In this document: piece after piece, positions 41,535 through 49,946 of the stretch
Position numbering within the stretch: the first letter of the stretch is position 1
How the letters are laid out: the number at the start of each line of letters is the position of its first letter
NCBI GenBank assembly: GCA_016200085.1
Contig: JACQFL010000036.1
Coordinates: forward strand, 124,001-188,000
Source: Candidatus Rokuibacteriota bacterium
GTDB taxonomy: Bacteria; Methylomirabilota; Methylomirabilia; Rokubacteriales; CSP1-6
Direction: 5' to 3'
Length of the DNA: 64,000 nt
Notes under the pieces: generated by a model
Databases searched by the model: none
What the model saw: the letters and a program-made list of their open reading frames with translations, nothing else
Told to the model about the DNA's origin: nothing
Program-made: the position numbers and the translations under genes

Positions 41535-42628
41535 GCCGTCACCTCGGGCGCCTCCACCCGCGCGCGGGTCACGACCGCGTGCAGCGGACGCCGCCCGGTG
41601 CGGCCGCCGGGCGCCGGCGCGACGCCGAAGCGCAGCAACGCCGCCACGCGGCGACCGCCCAGCTCGGGAAGCGCCGCGGCGAGCTCGCTCGTGAGCGTCG
41701 CCGCGGAGGCGCACGCCGCGTCCGACAGCACGCCGTGGCGCGCCGCGCTCGCGAGCACGGGCAGCGACATCATCGGCTGGGCCGAGAGTCCGCGCGCGGT
41801 GAGCGCGAGCCAGGCCCGCTGCATCGCGCGGCCGACCTGGACGTCCCTGGCGGCGGCGTCGTCCGCGGCGGCCACCACGCAGACGCCCGAGGCGCTCCGC
41901 ACGAGGCGTCGCGCCCTCGCGGCGAGCAGGCGCGCCGGGCCGGCTCGCCGAACCACGAAGTCCGGCAGGCGTCCCATCACCCGGAGCGCCAGCCCCTCCG
42001 CCGCCGACGCCTCGATGGCTCCCAGCGAGAGCCCGTCCTCGACGGGCGCCTCGGCAGGCGCGTCGAACCTGACGCTGGCCACGAACGCCCGCCGCATGGC
42101 GCCCTCGCCGAACATCACGCCGTCGGCGCATCCGATGAGGCCGGCGAGCCGCGCGAGACGGGCGGCGCCCCCGATCCAGTGCGTCCCGACCTCGCCGATC
42201 GGCGACGTCTCGGCGGCCAGCTCCGCCAGCACGGCGGGGGCGAGCGCGCGGGCGTCGTACGGCCGGCGATTCGTCGTGCGCGCGGCGATCTCGTCCGGCG
42301 GCGGCCCCGGCGTTCCGGGGCCCTCGAGGCGGATGACGGCCGTCAGCGCGGTGCCGGGCGCCAGCTCGGCGCGCCAGCCAGCCGCCGCGGCGGCGTGCAG
42401 GAGGTTCTCGAGCGCGGCGCCGAGCGCGAGGCGGGCCATCCGCTGACCGGCATTCATCGGTGACCGGTCCCGGAGAACGTCGAGACAGAGGGCGACGAGC
42501 CCGGCCTCGTCGTCGACGATGAACCGCCAGGGCTGGGTGTTGTCCCCGGAGGGCGCGCGGATCGCCGAGGCGAGCAGCGCGTCCAGCCCGCTCGCCGCGG
42601 GGCTACGACGTGGCGCGGACGGCGTCAC
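41531..42628 (-). CDS. Acg-like nitroreductase-fold protein, copy 2
   Basis: 365 residues from GTG 42628, overlapping the thiF-like 3' end by 26 bases; the frame stays open further upstream but is not homologous there. RAPSGDNTQPWRFIVDD near 24-40, RTTNRRPYDARALA near 120, VGRAMQRAWLALTARGLSAQ near 285. About 30% similar by eye to 37358-38425. In this operon it directly follows the E1-like gene, mirroring single proteins (such as the mycobacterial Rv1355c/MoeY type, from memory) that fuse an E1-like domain to a nitroreductase domain. Confidence 0.82.
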   Translation of the reverse strand: MTPSAPRRSPAASGLDALLASAIRAPSGDNTQPWRFIVDDEAGLVALCLDVLRDRSPMNAGQRMARLALGAALENLLHAAAAAGWRAELAPGTALTAVIRLEGPGTPGPPPDEIAARTTNRRPYDARALAPAVLAELAAETSPIGEVGTHWIGGAARLARLAGLIGCADGVMFGEGAMRRAFVASVRFDAPAEAPVEDGLSLGAIEASAAEGLALRVMGRLPDFVVRRAGPARLLAARARRLVRSASGVCVVAAADDAAARDVQVGRAMQRAWLALTARGLSAQPMMSLPVLASAARHGVLSDAACASAATLTSELAAALPELGGRRVAALLRFGVAPAPGGRTGRRPLHAVVTRARVEAPEVTA

Positions 42629-43517
42629 GGAGCTCGGGACTGGTGCGCAGCACCCACCACTTCTTCGCCCGCTGGAGGGGATGGCGGTTGCCGCGCGCGA
42701 GGCGGCCGGTCTTGTACGTCTGGGCGAGGGCGTCGAACTGGAAGTAGTGCGGCGCCGCACGCACGGGCCGCCGGCGGAGCACGAGGTTGGCCACCTCGCT
42801 GGCCACGATCCCGGCCGTCAGGAAGCATCCGGGCGCCAGGGACGGCGCCCGCCGGGCGGAGACGTCGACGGCGGAGGACGGGAAGTACGACTTGTGGGCC
42901 CGCTTGGGCGCCAGCCCGAGGGCGAAGTTGAGCAGCTGCTCGCCGAGGCCCATGCCCTCGCGGAAGTCGAAGTACTCGTCGAAGGCCATGCCGTCCGGCG
43001 CGAAGACGTGCAGGGTGGCGCCGAAGCCGACGGGCGCGGCGGTGAGCGCGTGGACGCCGCGGCCGCGCGCGGCGCGGAAGAGCAGGCGGCGCGCCGCCAT
43101 GTTGAAGAAATCGATGCCGTCGATGGCGGCCACGGCGCCGTCGAGGAAGGCGGCCACGTTGTCCCCGGCGAGGCCCGCGGGGAAGAGCCGCAGGTCCACC
43201 GCTGGGTTGATCGCGGCCGCCATCTCCGCCATCACCTCGACCTTCGGCCGTCCGAGGGTCTCGATCGTGGCGCCGGCCTGGCGGTTCATGTTCGCCAGCT
43301 CGAAGCGATCGAAATCGGCCAGCGCGAAGCCGCCGATGCCGAGCCGGACCAGCGCGAGCACGTAGGCGCCGCCCACGCCGCCCAGGCCCGCGATGGCAAC
43401 CCGGGCGCGCCGCAGCCGCGCCTGCTCCTCGCCGGTGACGAGCCCCAGGTTGCGCGAGAACGCCTCGGCGTAGTCGAAGGCGGCGCCGAACGCGGGCCGG
43501 TCACGCGCTGGCGACAT
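42603..43517 (-). CDS. ThiF/E1-like adenylyltransferase
   Basis: 304 residues from ATG 43517. Nucleotide-binding GLGGVGG at 44-50, Asp68/Asp70 in ALADFD, the conserved MNRQ at 77-80 with the catalytic Arg, and Lys92 in GRPK, all hallmarks of ThiF/MoeB/E1 enzymes that adenylate a carboxylate. No paired CxxC zinc motifs are present, unlike MoeB or ThiF, and no ThiS/MoaD-like partner is nearby, so its substrate is probably a small molecule or the carrier-bound product of the neighbouring genes. Overlaps its neighbours at both ends. Confidence 0.88.
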   Translation of the reverse strand: MSPARDRPAFGAAFDYAEAFSRNLGLVTGEEQARLRRARVAIAGLGGVGGAYVLALVRLGIGGFALADFDRFELANMNRQAGATIETLGRPKVEVMAEMAAAINPAVDLRLFPAGLAGDNVAAFLDGAVAAIDGIDFFNMAARRLLFRAARGRGVHALTAAPVGFGATLHVFAPDGMAFDEYFDFREGMGLGEQLLNFALGLAPKRAHKSYFPSSAVDVSARRAPSLAPGCFLTAGIVASEVANLVLRRRPVRAAPHYFQFDALAQTYKTGRLARGNRHPLQRAKKWWVLRTSPELRDAVRATS

Positions 43518-44409
43518 GTCGCGTCCTCGATTCGCGGGCCAGGCCGTGGAGGATCGCCCCAAGCTCGTCCGCCGTCGCGCTCGCGAGGACGTCGTGGCCG
43601 GCGAACAGCCGGGCGAAGCGGTCGAACGGATCCTCGGCCCGGCGGGCATCGCGCCGCAGCGCCGCCCGCCCGGCGGCCACGTGGGCGGGACCGAAGAAGA
43701 AATCGTGCGGGAGGCCGAGGCTCGTCCGGCCCTGGCTCAGCATGGCGATCCAGTGCCGGGCCGCCCCGACGTCGAAGCGCAGCGCCACCGCGGGCGCCCC
43801 GTTGACCTTACGGTAGTCCCGGCGCTCGCCGAGCGGCGAGAAGCGAAGGAATTCCAGATAGAAATCCACGTGGTGCGGGTTGACGGCCACGCAGGTGTCG
43901 TCGACGCCCGCCTGCTCGGCCGCGATGATCGCGAGCCGCACCATTCGCACGATGATCGCGACGCCCGCCGCCCGGTAGGCGGGGTCGAGGGCGAAGGCGG
44001 AGACCTCGGCGATCGCGCGCGCCTGGCGCCGCAGGCCGTCGAGCTCGACGCCGTAGATCTCGTCCATCGGCAGCCGGAGGGGCGAGTCCGGGATGAGGGT
44101 CAGCGTTCCGACGACGCGCCGGGCGTCGGCGGCGACGAAGACGCGCGTCGACGGCAGCGCGTGCTGCAGGGAGAGCCGGCGGCCCGTCGGGTGCCGGCTC
44201 ATGTAGCCGTGCGCGACGTACTGGTCGTGCACCAGCCGCAGGGCCGCGGCCACCTCGTCCGTGCTCGCCGCCGGCCGGACCTGCAGCGAGGAGGGCAGCG
44301 CCTCGGGCGCGTGCCAGGCCGGGCGCGGTCGCGGGCGCGCGCGCCCCGTCGCCGGTGCCGGGGATCCGTCGGCGGTGATGCCGACGCCGGCGGGGTCGAG
44401 GGGGCCCAT
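43501..44409 (-). CDS. FeeM-type N-acyl amino acid synthase
   Basis: 302 residues from ATG 44409. After a Pro/Ala-rich 40-residue lead, VRPAASTDEVAAALRLVHDQ (44-63), STRVFVAADARRVVGTLTLI (87-106), PDSP and LRRQARAIAEVSAFALDP (127-144) match the FeeM catalytic core, a GNAT-like relative of LuxI synthases. FeeM takes a fatty acyl group from an acyl carrier protein and joins it to an amino acid such as tyrosine. The ACP gene lies 17 bases upstream, as feeL pairs with feeM. A C-terminal helical extension (about 220-302) has no assigned role. Confidence 0.85.
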   Translation of the reverse strand: MGPLDPAGVGITADGSPAPATGRARPRPRPAWHAPEALPSSLQVRPAASTDEVAAALRLVHDQYVAHGYMSRHPTGRRLSLQHALPSTRVFVAADARRVVGTLTLIPDSPLRLPMDEIYGVELDGLRRQARAIAEVSAFALDPAYRAAGVAIIVRMVRLAIIAAEQAGVDDTCVAVNPHHVDFYLEFLRFSPLGERRDYRKVNGAPAVALRFDVGAARHWIAMLSQGRTSLGLPHDFFFGPAHVAAGRAALRRDARRAEDPFDRFARLFAGHDVLASATADELGAILHGLARESRTRHVASA

Positions 44410-44426
44410 CGTCCGCCGCCCGGCCG

Positions 44427-44687
44427 TCAGACCGTGACGCCCTGCTCGCTGCGCAGCCGCTCCAGGAGCGCCACGACCTCCGCCACCGTGCCGACGTCGC
44501 GCAGGGCGTCCTCCTCGATCGAGATACCGAACTCGCGCTCCATCTGGATGGCGAGCTCCACGGCGTCGAGCGAGTCCATCTCGAGGTCCTCGACGAGCCG
44601 GGCGTCGCTCGTGATCGCTTCGGCGGGCAGGCCGAGGCGCTCGGTGAGGATGCTCTTCACCTGGGTGTCCAGCTCCATGGTCGTCAT
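44427..44687 (-). CDS. Acyl carrier protein
   Basis: 86 residues. LVEDLEMDSLDAVELAIQME (31-50) carries the phosphopantetheine Ser39 in the DSL motif; length and acidity are standard for an ACP. Not next to the usual fabD/fabG genes, so it is probably dedicated to this pathway. It would present the acyl chain to the FeeM-like synthase, as FeeL does. Confidence 0.95.
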   Translation of the reverse strand: MTTMELDTQVKSILTERLGLPAEAITSDARLVEDLEMDSLDAVELAIQMEREFGISIEEDALRDVGTVAEVVALLERLRSEQGVTV

Positions 44688-44718
44688 CGTCTGTCTCCCT
44701 GGCTGGCCGGTGTGGCGT

Positions 44719-45948
44719 TCACTCGGACGCCCGCCGCAGCACGAGCGTCGCGTTCATCCCGCCGAAGGCGAACGAGTTCGAGAGCGCGACCCGCACCGCG
44801 GCCGGCCGCGCGTGGCCGGGGACGACGTCGAGGTCGCACGCGGGGTCGGGGGTACGGTAGTTGATCGTCGGCGGCAGCAGCCCGCGCTCGATGGCCAGCG
44901 CCGTGGCGATGGCCTCCACCGCGCCGGCCGCGCCGATGAGGTGGCCGGTCATCGACTTGGTGGAGCTCACCGCGAGGCGGCGGGCGTGCGGTCCGAACGC
45001 CGCCTTGATGGCCGCCGTCTCGTTGGCGTCGTTGTGCGGCGTCGACGTGCCGTGGGCGTTGATGTAGTCGACGTCTTCCGGGCGTACTCCGGCGTCCGCC
45101 AGGGCGAGCCGCATGCCGCGGGCGGCGCCCTCGGTCGAGGAGGCCGTCAGGTGGTGCGCGTCAGCCGTCATCGCGTAGCCGACGACCTCGGCGTACACGT
45201 GCGCGCCCCGCGCGCGGGCCGCCTCGAGATCCTCGAGCACCACCATGCCCGCGCCCTCGGCGAGCACGAAGCCGTCGCGGTCCCGGTCGAACGGGCGGCT
45301 CGCCGTCGCGGGGTCGTCGTTGCGCGTCGAGAGCGCGCGCAGCGCGCCGAAGCAGGCGATGACGAGCGGCGTGAGCAGGGCGTCGGCGCCGCCCGCGAGC
45401 ATCGCGTCGGCGTCACCGCGCTGGACGAGCCGGAAGGCGTCGCCGATCGCCTGGGTGCCTGCCGCGCACGCCGTCGTCGGCGCCGCGATCGGGCCGCGCG
45501 CGCCGGTGCGCATCGAGACCCATCCGGCCGCCATGTTCGGCAGGCAGCCGGGCAGCGCGTACGGGCTCAGAGCCGCCGGGCCCTCGGCGCGCAGCGTGCC
45601 GTCGGTCGCGAGGATCAGCGGGATGCCGCCGAAACCGGTGCCGACGCTCACGCCGACGCGCTCGGGCTGGCGCTCGATGTCGAGCTTGCTGTCGCCGAGC
45701 GCTTCCTGCGCGGCGACGAGGGCGTACTGGATGAAGGTGTCGGTGCGGACGACGTCGCGGCGTGGCAGGTGGTCCGTGGGCGTGAAGCCCTTCACCTCCG
45801 CGGCGATCCGCGTCGGCAGGCCCGAGGCGTCGAAGCGCGTGATCGGCCCGACGCCGTTCGTGCCCGCGGCCAGCGCGGCCCAGAAGGTCTCCGTGCCGAT
45901 CCCGATGGGGGTGACGGCCCCGAGCCCCGTGATTCCCACACGTCGCAT
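44719..45948 (-). CDS. fabF: Beta-ketoacyl-ACP synthase II (FabF-type ketosynthase)
   Basis: 409 residues from ATG 45948, preceded by GGGGGGAGAG. Catalytic Cys161 in PTTACAAGTQAIGDA, His in NAHGTSTPHND near 300 and KSMTGHLIGAAG near 335, and the C-terminal NSFAFGGMNATL. Elongates ACP-bound acyl chains. As first gene of the operon with an ACP and an N-acyltransferase it is probably a pathway-specific ketosynthase rather than the housekeeping copy. The longer upstream frame is not homologous. Confidence 0.93.
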   Translation of the reverse strand: MRRVGITGLGAVTPIGIGTETFWAALAAGTNGVGPITRFDASGLPTRIAAEVKGFTPTDHLPRRDVVRTDTFIQYALVAAQEALGDSKLDIERQPERVGVSVGTGFGGIPLILATDGTLRAEGPAALSPYALPGCLPNMAAGWVSMRTGARGPIAAPTTACAAGTQAIGDAFRLVQRGDADAMLAGGADALLTPLVIACFGALRALSTRNDDPATASRPFDRDRDGFVLAEGAGMVVLEDLEAARARGAHVYAEVVGYAMTADAHHLTASSTEGAARGMRLALADAGVRPEDVDYINAHGTSTPHNDANETAAIKAAFGPHARRLAVSSTKSMTGHLIGAAGAVEAIATALAIERGLLPPTINYRTPDPACDLDVVPGHARPAAVRVALSNSFAFGGMNATLVLRRASE

Positions 45949-46258
45949 GTCTCTCCCCCCGGCCCACCGGTGCCGCCACGGGCCGATCCTGGGTCCGCCG
46001 GATTCCGGCAGGCGTGAGGTGGGGTGCAAAAAATGTGACACCCCTCGGGCACCGGCGCCAAGCGCGCGCCAGCGCTCAGGAAAACTAAGGGTGGCGAATA
46101 TCGGGGCCCGGGGACAGGGCGGAGGAACCGCGGAACAGTGACGAATTGCGGCATGTGGAGAGAGCCAGGTTGACATTTTTTGGCGGCGCGCCTCGCGCAC
46201 CGCCAGGGGAAGGAATCGCGCCGGCGCGACGCGAGTCGCAGCCCGCGCGAGGAGGGGG
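45949..46258. other. Intergenic control region upstream of the ketosynthase operon
   Basis: 310 bp with no gene. It holds a GGGGTG-N12-CACCCC hairpin at 46021-46044, an A-tract element CAAAAAATGTGACA (46027-46040) and its inverted relative TTGACATTTTTTGG (46170-46183), and a run of imperfect GC palindromes near 46185-46250. The citrate synthase stop at 46259 closes the region, so the operon promoter must lie here. Confidence 0.6.
46025..46040 (-). promoter_or_regulatory. Candidate sigma-54-like promoter of the ketosynthase operon
   Basis: Minus strand TGTCAC-ATTTT-TTGCA matches the TGGCAC-N5-TTGCA consensus except for one of the two invariant G bases at -24. Predicted start is about 65 bases before the ATG, leaving room for the GGGGGGAGAG ribosome site. 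The -24 mismatch makes it uncertain. Confidence 0.35.
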
Positions 46259-47389
46259 CTACCGCTTCTCCAGCGCCATCCAGGCCCGCCGCGTGGGCCC
46301 GATGTACTCCCCGCGCGGCCGGATCAGCCGGTTGTCGTCGTGCTGCTCGACGATGTTCGCGGACCAGCCGGCGATGCGCCCGGCCGCGATCACCGGCGTG
46401 AAGAGGTCCACGGGGATGCCCAGCGAGTAGAAGAGCGGCGCGGAGTAGAAGTCCACGTTGGGGATGAGCCCCTTGGCCTTGTTGATGCGGTCGTGGAGCG
46501 CCACCGCCATCTCGTACCACTTGAACTGGCCCGACTGGCGGCAGGCGTCCTCGGCCATGCCGCGCAGGATGGCCGCGCGCGGATCGCCCGCCTTGTAGAC
46601 GCGATGGCCGAATCCCATGAGCCGGCGCTTCTCGGCCAGCGCCTTCTCGGTGAAGGCGTCGACGTTGGCGACCTCGCCGATCTCCATCAGCGTGCGCATC
46701 ACCGCCTCGCCCGCGCCGCCGTGCAGCGGCCCCTTCAGGGCGCCCACGCCACCGGCCACGGCCGAGTGCATGTCGGACTGGGTGGAGACGATGACCCGCG
46801 TGGTGAAGGTCGAGGCGTTGAGCTCGTGCTCGGCGTAGAGCGTCAGGCTCCCGTCGAAGGCCTTGGTGACGACGGGGGAAGGGCGCTGGCCGGTGAGCAT
46901 GTAGAGGAAGTTGGCCGCGTGCCCGAGCGTGGTGGCCGGGGCGATCGGCTCCTGGCCGCTCCGGATCCGATGATGCGCGCAGATCGCCGTGGCCATCTGG
47001 CTGGTCAGCCGCGCCGCCTTGCGCACGTTCGCCTCGTGGGAGTTGTCGGTCGTCTCGGGATCGGACATCCCGAGGATAGCCACGGCCGCCTGCAGCGCGC
47101 GCATGGGATCGGTGTCCTTCGGCATGAGGCGAAAGGCGTCGACGAGCGCGGACGGGATCGGCCGCGCGGCGATCAGCTCGACCGAGAGCCGGTCGAGCTG
47201 GCCGGGCTTCGGCAGCTCGCCCCGCCACAGCAGGTAGCAGACCTCCTCGAAGGTCGCCTGGCGCGCAAGGTCGGCGATGTCGTAGCCGCGGTAGGCCAGA
47301 CGTCCGTTGGCGCCGTCCAGATCGCAGAGCTGGGTCTCGGCGGCGACGACGCCCTCGAGACCGCGGATGAGCGCACTCGACTCCGTCAT
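46259..47389 (-). CDS. Citrate synthase
   Basis: 376 residues from ATG 47389. TQLCDLDGANGRLAYRGYDI near 18, AEHELNASTFTTRV near 190, GFGHRVYKAGDPRA near 263 and NVDFYSAPLFYSLGIP near 317 provide the two active-site His and the Asp. Second citrate synthase of the window; more canonical than 3928-5073, without its insertion. It could be the 2-methylcitrate or the TCA-cycle enzyme. Followed downstream by the intergenic control region. Confidence 0.92.
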   Translation of the reverse strand: MTESSALIRGLEGVVAAETQLCDLDGANGRLAYRGYDIADLARQATFEEVCYLLWRGELPKPGQLDRLSVELIAARPIPSALVDAFRLMPKDTDPMRALQAAVAILGMSDPETTDNSHEANVRKAARLTSQMATAICAHHRIRSGQEPIAPATTLGHAANFLYMLTGQRPSPVVTKAFDGSLTLYAEHELNASTFTTRVIVSTQSDMHSAVAGGVGALKGPLHGGAGEAVMRTLMEIGEVANVDAFTEKALAEKRRLMGFGHRVYKAGDPRAAILRGMAEDACRQSGQFKWYEMAVALHDRINKAKGLIPNVDFYSAPLFYSLGIPVDLFTPVIAAGRIAGWSANIVEQHDDNRLIRPRGEYIGPTRRAWMALEKR

Positions 47390-47411
47390 GGCTCGGCCTC
47401 CCGACTGTCTC

Positions 47412-48194
47412 CTACCGCAGGCTGGCGTTGTTCGTGGTGATGGTGAGGCCGGCGTCGACGACGAGGGTCTGGCCGGTGACCCAGCGGGCCTCGTCGCTGG
47501 CGAGGTAGACGGCGGCCCAGCCGACGTCCCAGCCCTCGCCCTCGGTCCCGAGCGGCGTGGCCGCGCGGCGGCGCTCGCGCGCGGCCTCGCCCAGGCCCGC
47601 GACCATCGGCGTCCACACTGCGCCGGGGGCGATGGCGTTCACGCGGATGCCCTTGGGGCCGAGCTGCGCGGCGACGCTGCGGACGAAGCCGATCACCCCC
47701 GCCTTGGCCGTCGCGTACGCCGTGCGGCCGTGGCCGCGCATCGCCGCGACCGACGAGACGCACGTGACGGAGCCGCGTCCACGCTCGGCCATCACGAGGG
47801 CGGCGGCCCTGGTGGCGAGGAACATCGATTTCAGATCAACGGTCATCACCCGGTCCCAGTCCTCTTCCGTCGTGTCGAAGAGATCGTGGCGGGACTCGAT
47901 GCCGACGTTGTTGTGCAGGATGTCGAGGGCGCCCCAGCGGCCGACCGCGGCGGCGACCATCTCGCGGCAATCGGCGGCGCGCGTGACGTCGGCGGCAACG
48001 GCCTCGGCCTCGCCGCCTTCCGCGCGGATGAGGCCGACGGTCTCCTCGGCGCGCTCCTTGGCGAGATCCACGCAGAGCACGCGCGCGCCCTCGCGCGCGA
48101 AGAGGATGGCCGTGGCCTTGCCGTTGCCGAGCCCAGGCCCGCGCGAGCCGGCGCCCGTGACGATCGCCACCTTGCCCCCGAGCCGCCCGGCCAT
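47412..48194 (-). CDS. Short-chain dehydrogenase/reductase
   Basis: 260 residues from ATG 48194. Cofactor loop TGAGSRGPGLGNGKAT near 14-29, DVTRAAD near 67, NNVG near 92, catalytic Ser in CVSSVAAM near 141 and YATAKAGVIG near 155. The glycine loop is longer than usual. Reduces or oxidises a carbonyl or alcohol; a 3-oxoacyl or polyol substrate is likely. The ThDP enzyme gene lies 20 bases upstream on the same strand, so the products may be consecutive steps. Confidence 0.9.
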   Translation of the reverse strand: MAGRLGGKVAIVTGAGSRGPGLGNGKATAILFAREGARVLCVDLAKERAEETVGLIRAEGGEAEAVAADVTRAADCREMVAAAVGRWGALDILHNNVGIESRHDLFDTTEEDWDRVMTVDLKSMFLATRAAALVMAERGRGSVTCVSSVAAMRGHGRTAYATAKAGVIGFVRSVAAQLGPKGIRVNAIAPGAVWTPMVAGLGEAARERRRAATPLGTEGEGWDVGWAAVYLASDEARWVTGQTLVVDAGLTITTNNASLR

Positions 48195-48213
48195 GGCCCG
48201 CCGCTCCGGCGGC

Positions 48214-49896
48214 CTACTTGAACGCGGGGTCGATGCGGACGTCGAGGAGGTACGGCGCCCCGCTGGCCAGCCCGCGGCCGAGCGCGGCGGCGACGTCGCC
48301 CGCCTTCTCCACGCGCTCGCCGCCGACCCCGAGGGACTTCGCGAGCCCCACGAAGTCGATGTGCGGCCGCTCGAGGTCCATGCCGACGTAGCGGTCGTCC
48401 TCGGCCGAGAAGCCCTTGAGGGCGAGCGTGCGCTCCTTGAGGATCCGGTACGACGCGTTGTTGAAAATGACGTAGACGATGGCCAGCCGCTCGTGGGCGG
48501 CCGTCCACAGCGCCTGGCACGTGTACATGGCGCTGCCGTCGCCGATGAGGGCGACCACCGGCCGCTGGGGCAGCGCGAGCTTGACGCCGACGGCGGCGGG
48601 CAGGCCCCAGCCGATGCCGCCGCCGCGGAGGCCGAAGAAGCTCTTGGCGTCGCGGCAGCGGAAGAGATCGCGCACGCCGGGCGCGGACGAGATCGACTCG
48701 TCCACGATCGTCGCTTCCTCGGGCGTGGCCGAGGCCAGCGCGTGCACGAGGGCCAGCGGCGACATCGGGACCTCCCGCGCCCCGCGCGCGGCGCGGTCGA
48801 CGAGGTCCTGCCGCATCTGCTCGCCCGCGGCGCGCACGGCGTCGCGGCGCTGCGCGGCCTGAGCATGCCCGCTCTTGCCCGTGAGACGGCGAACCGCCTC
48901 GCTCAGCTCGGGCAGCGTGGCCTTGGGGTCGCCCTGGATGGCCACCCGGGCCGCGTAGTTCTTGCCGAGCTCCCAGGGATCGACGTCGAGGTGAACGATC
49001 GTCACGTCGTGGGGCATGGGCTCGACGTCCGACGGCAGGGATAGCGTGAAGAGGTCGCCGCCGACGGAGAAGAGCAGGTCGTGGCGCATCAGGAGCGCGC
49101 GGATCCCCGGCGCGACGCGCGGCATCCCCCCGGCGCACTGCGGGTGGGTGAACGGGAAGCTGCACGTGCTCGCCACGCCCTCCGAGCGGACGGGGCAGCC
49201 GATCAGCTCGGCCAGCTCGATGAGCTCGGCGATGGCGTCGCCATGGGCCACGCAGTCGCCGGCCACGATGAGCGGGCGCTCCGCCCTGGCGAGCAGGGCC
49301 GCGGCTTCCTGGACGGCGGCCCGGTCGCCGACCATCCGGCGCGCGATGCGCGTGGCGGCGCCGAGGTCGATGTCGCGCTCGGCGTTCAGCACGTCGACGG
49401 GCAGCGAGAGGAAGACGGGGCCGGTGGGATACGCCATCGCGGTCTTGGTGGCGCGCCGCACGATCCGGGGCAGGTCCTCGAGCCGTCGCGCCTCCGTCGA
49501 CCACTTCACGAAGGGCCGCGCGATGGGGGGAAGATCGGACCAGAGGATCGGCTCCGTGGTGGTGAAGGACTGGTCGTGCTGCCCTGCGGTCAGCAGCATC
49601 GGCGCGCCGGACTTCTGGGCGTCGTAGAGCATGCCCATGGCGTTGCCGAGGCCGGGCGAGACGTGGACGTTGACGGCGCCGAGCCCGCCGCTCGCCTGGG
49701 CATACGCGTCGGTCATCGCGATGGCGGCCGCCTCCTGCAGCGCCAGCACGTAGCGGATGCCGGGCTCGCGCGCCAGGCCGTCCATGAGCGGCAGCTCGGT
49801 GGTGCCCGGGTTGCCGAACATGACGGAGACGCCTTCCTGCCTCAGGATCTCGAGGAACGCTTGCTTGCCAGACGTGAAGGGCATGGCGCGGATCAT
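48214..49896 (-). CDS. ThDP-dependent decarboxylase/lyase, benzoylformate decarboxylase-like
   Basis: 560 residues from ATG 49896 (ATG 49884 is equally possible). N-terminal pyrimidine-binding domain with the catalytic Glu in FGNPGTTELPLM near residue 26; central domain; C-terminal pyrophosphate-binding domain with GDGSAMYTCQALWTAAHERL near 432 and VIFNNASY completing the GDG-X-NN motif. Ends DVRIDPAFK. Acts on a 2-oxo acid, giving an aldehyde or acyloin. Distinct from anabolic acetolactate synthase by its context with an SDR rather than ilvN. Confidence 0.88.
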   Translation of the reverse strand: MIRAMPFTSGKQAFLEILRQEGVSVMFGNPGTTELPLMDGLAREPGIRYVLALQEAAAIAMTDAYAQASGGLGAVNVHVSPGLGNAMGMLYDAQKSGAPMLLTAGQHDQSFTTTEPILWSDLPPIARPFVKWSTEARRLEDLPRIVRRATKTAMAYPTGPVFLSLPVDVLNAERDIDLGAATRIARRMVGDRAAVQEAAALLARAERPLIVAGDCVAHGDAIAELIELAELIGCPVRSEGVASTCSFPFTHPQCAGGMPRVAPGIRALLMRHDLLFSVGGDLFTLSLPSDVEPMPHDVTIVHLDVDPWELGKNYAARVAIQGDPKATLPELSEAVRRLTGKSGHAQAAQRRDAVRAAGEQMRQDLVDRAARGAREVPMSPLALVHALASATPEEATIVDESISSAPGVRDLFRCRDAKSFFGLRGGGIGWGLPAAVGVKLALPQRPVVALIGDGSAMYTCQALWTAAHERLAIVYVIFNNASYRILKERTLALKGFSAEDDRYVGMDLERPHIDFVGLAKSLGVGGERVEKAGDVAAALGRGLASGAPYLLDVRIDPAFK

Positions 49897-49946
49897 AAAC
49901 CCGCGTCGCGGTTGATTCCAGGGGGGGGCTCCCGTAGGCTGGACGG

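Noticed and set aside
42603-43517. ThiF or MoeB for thiamine/molybdopterin synthesis
   Set aside because: No paired CxxC zinc motifs and no ThiS, MoaD or other cofactor genes nearby.
43501-44409. Exosortase/PEP-CTERM-associated acyltransferase
   Set aside because: That related family is linked with exosortase genes; none are here, while an ACP and ketosynthase are, so FeeM type is preferred.
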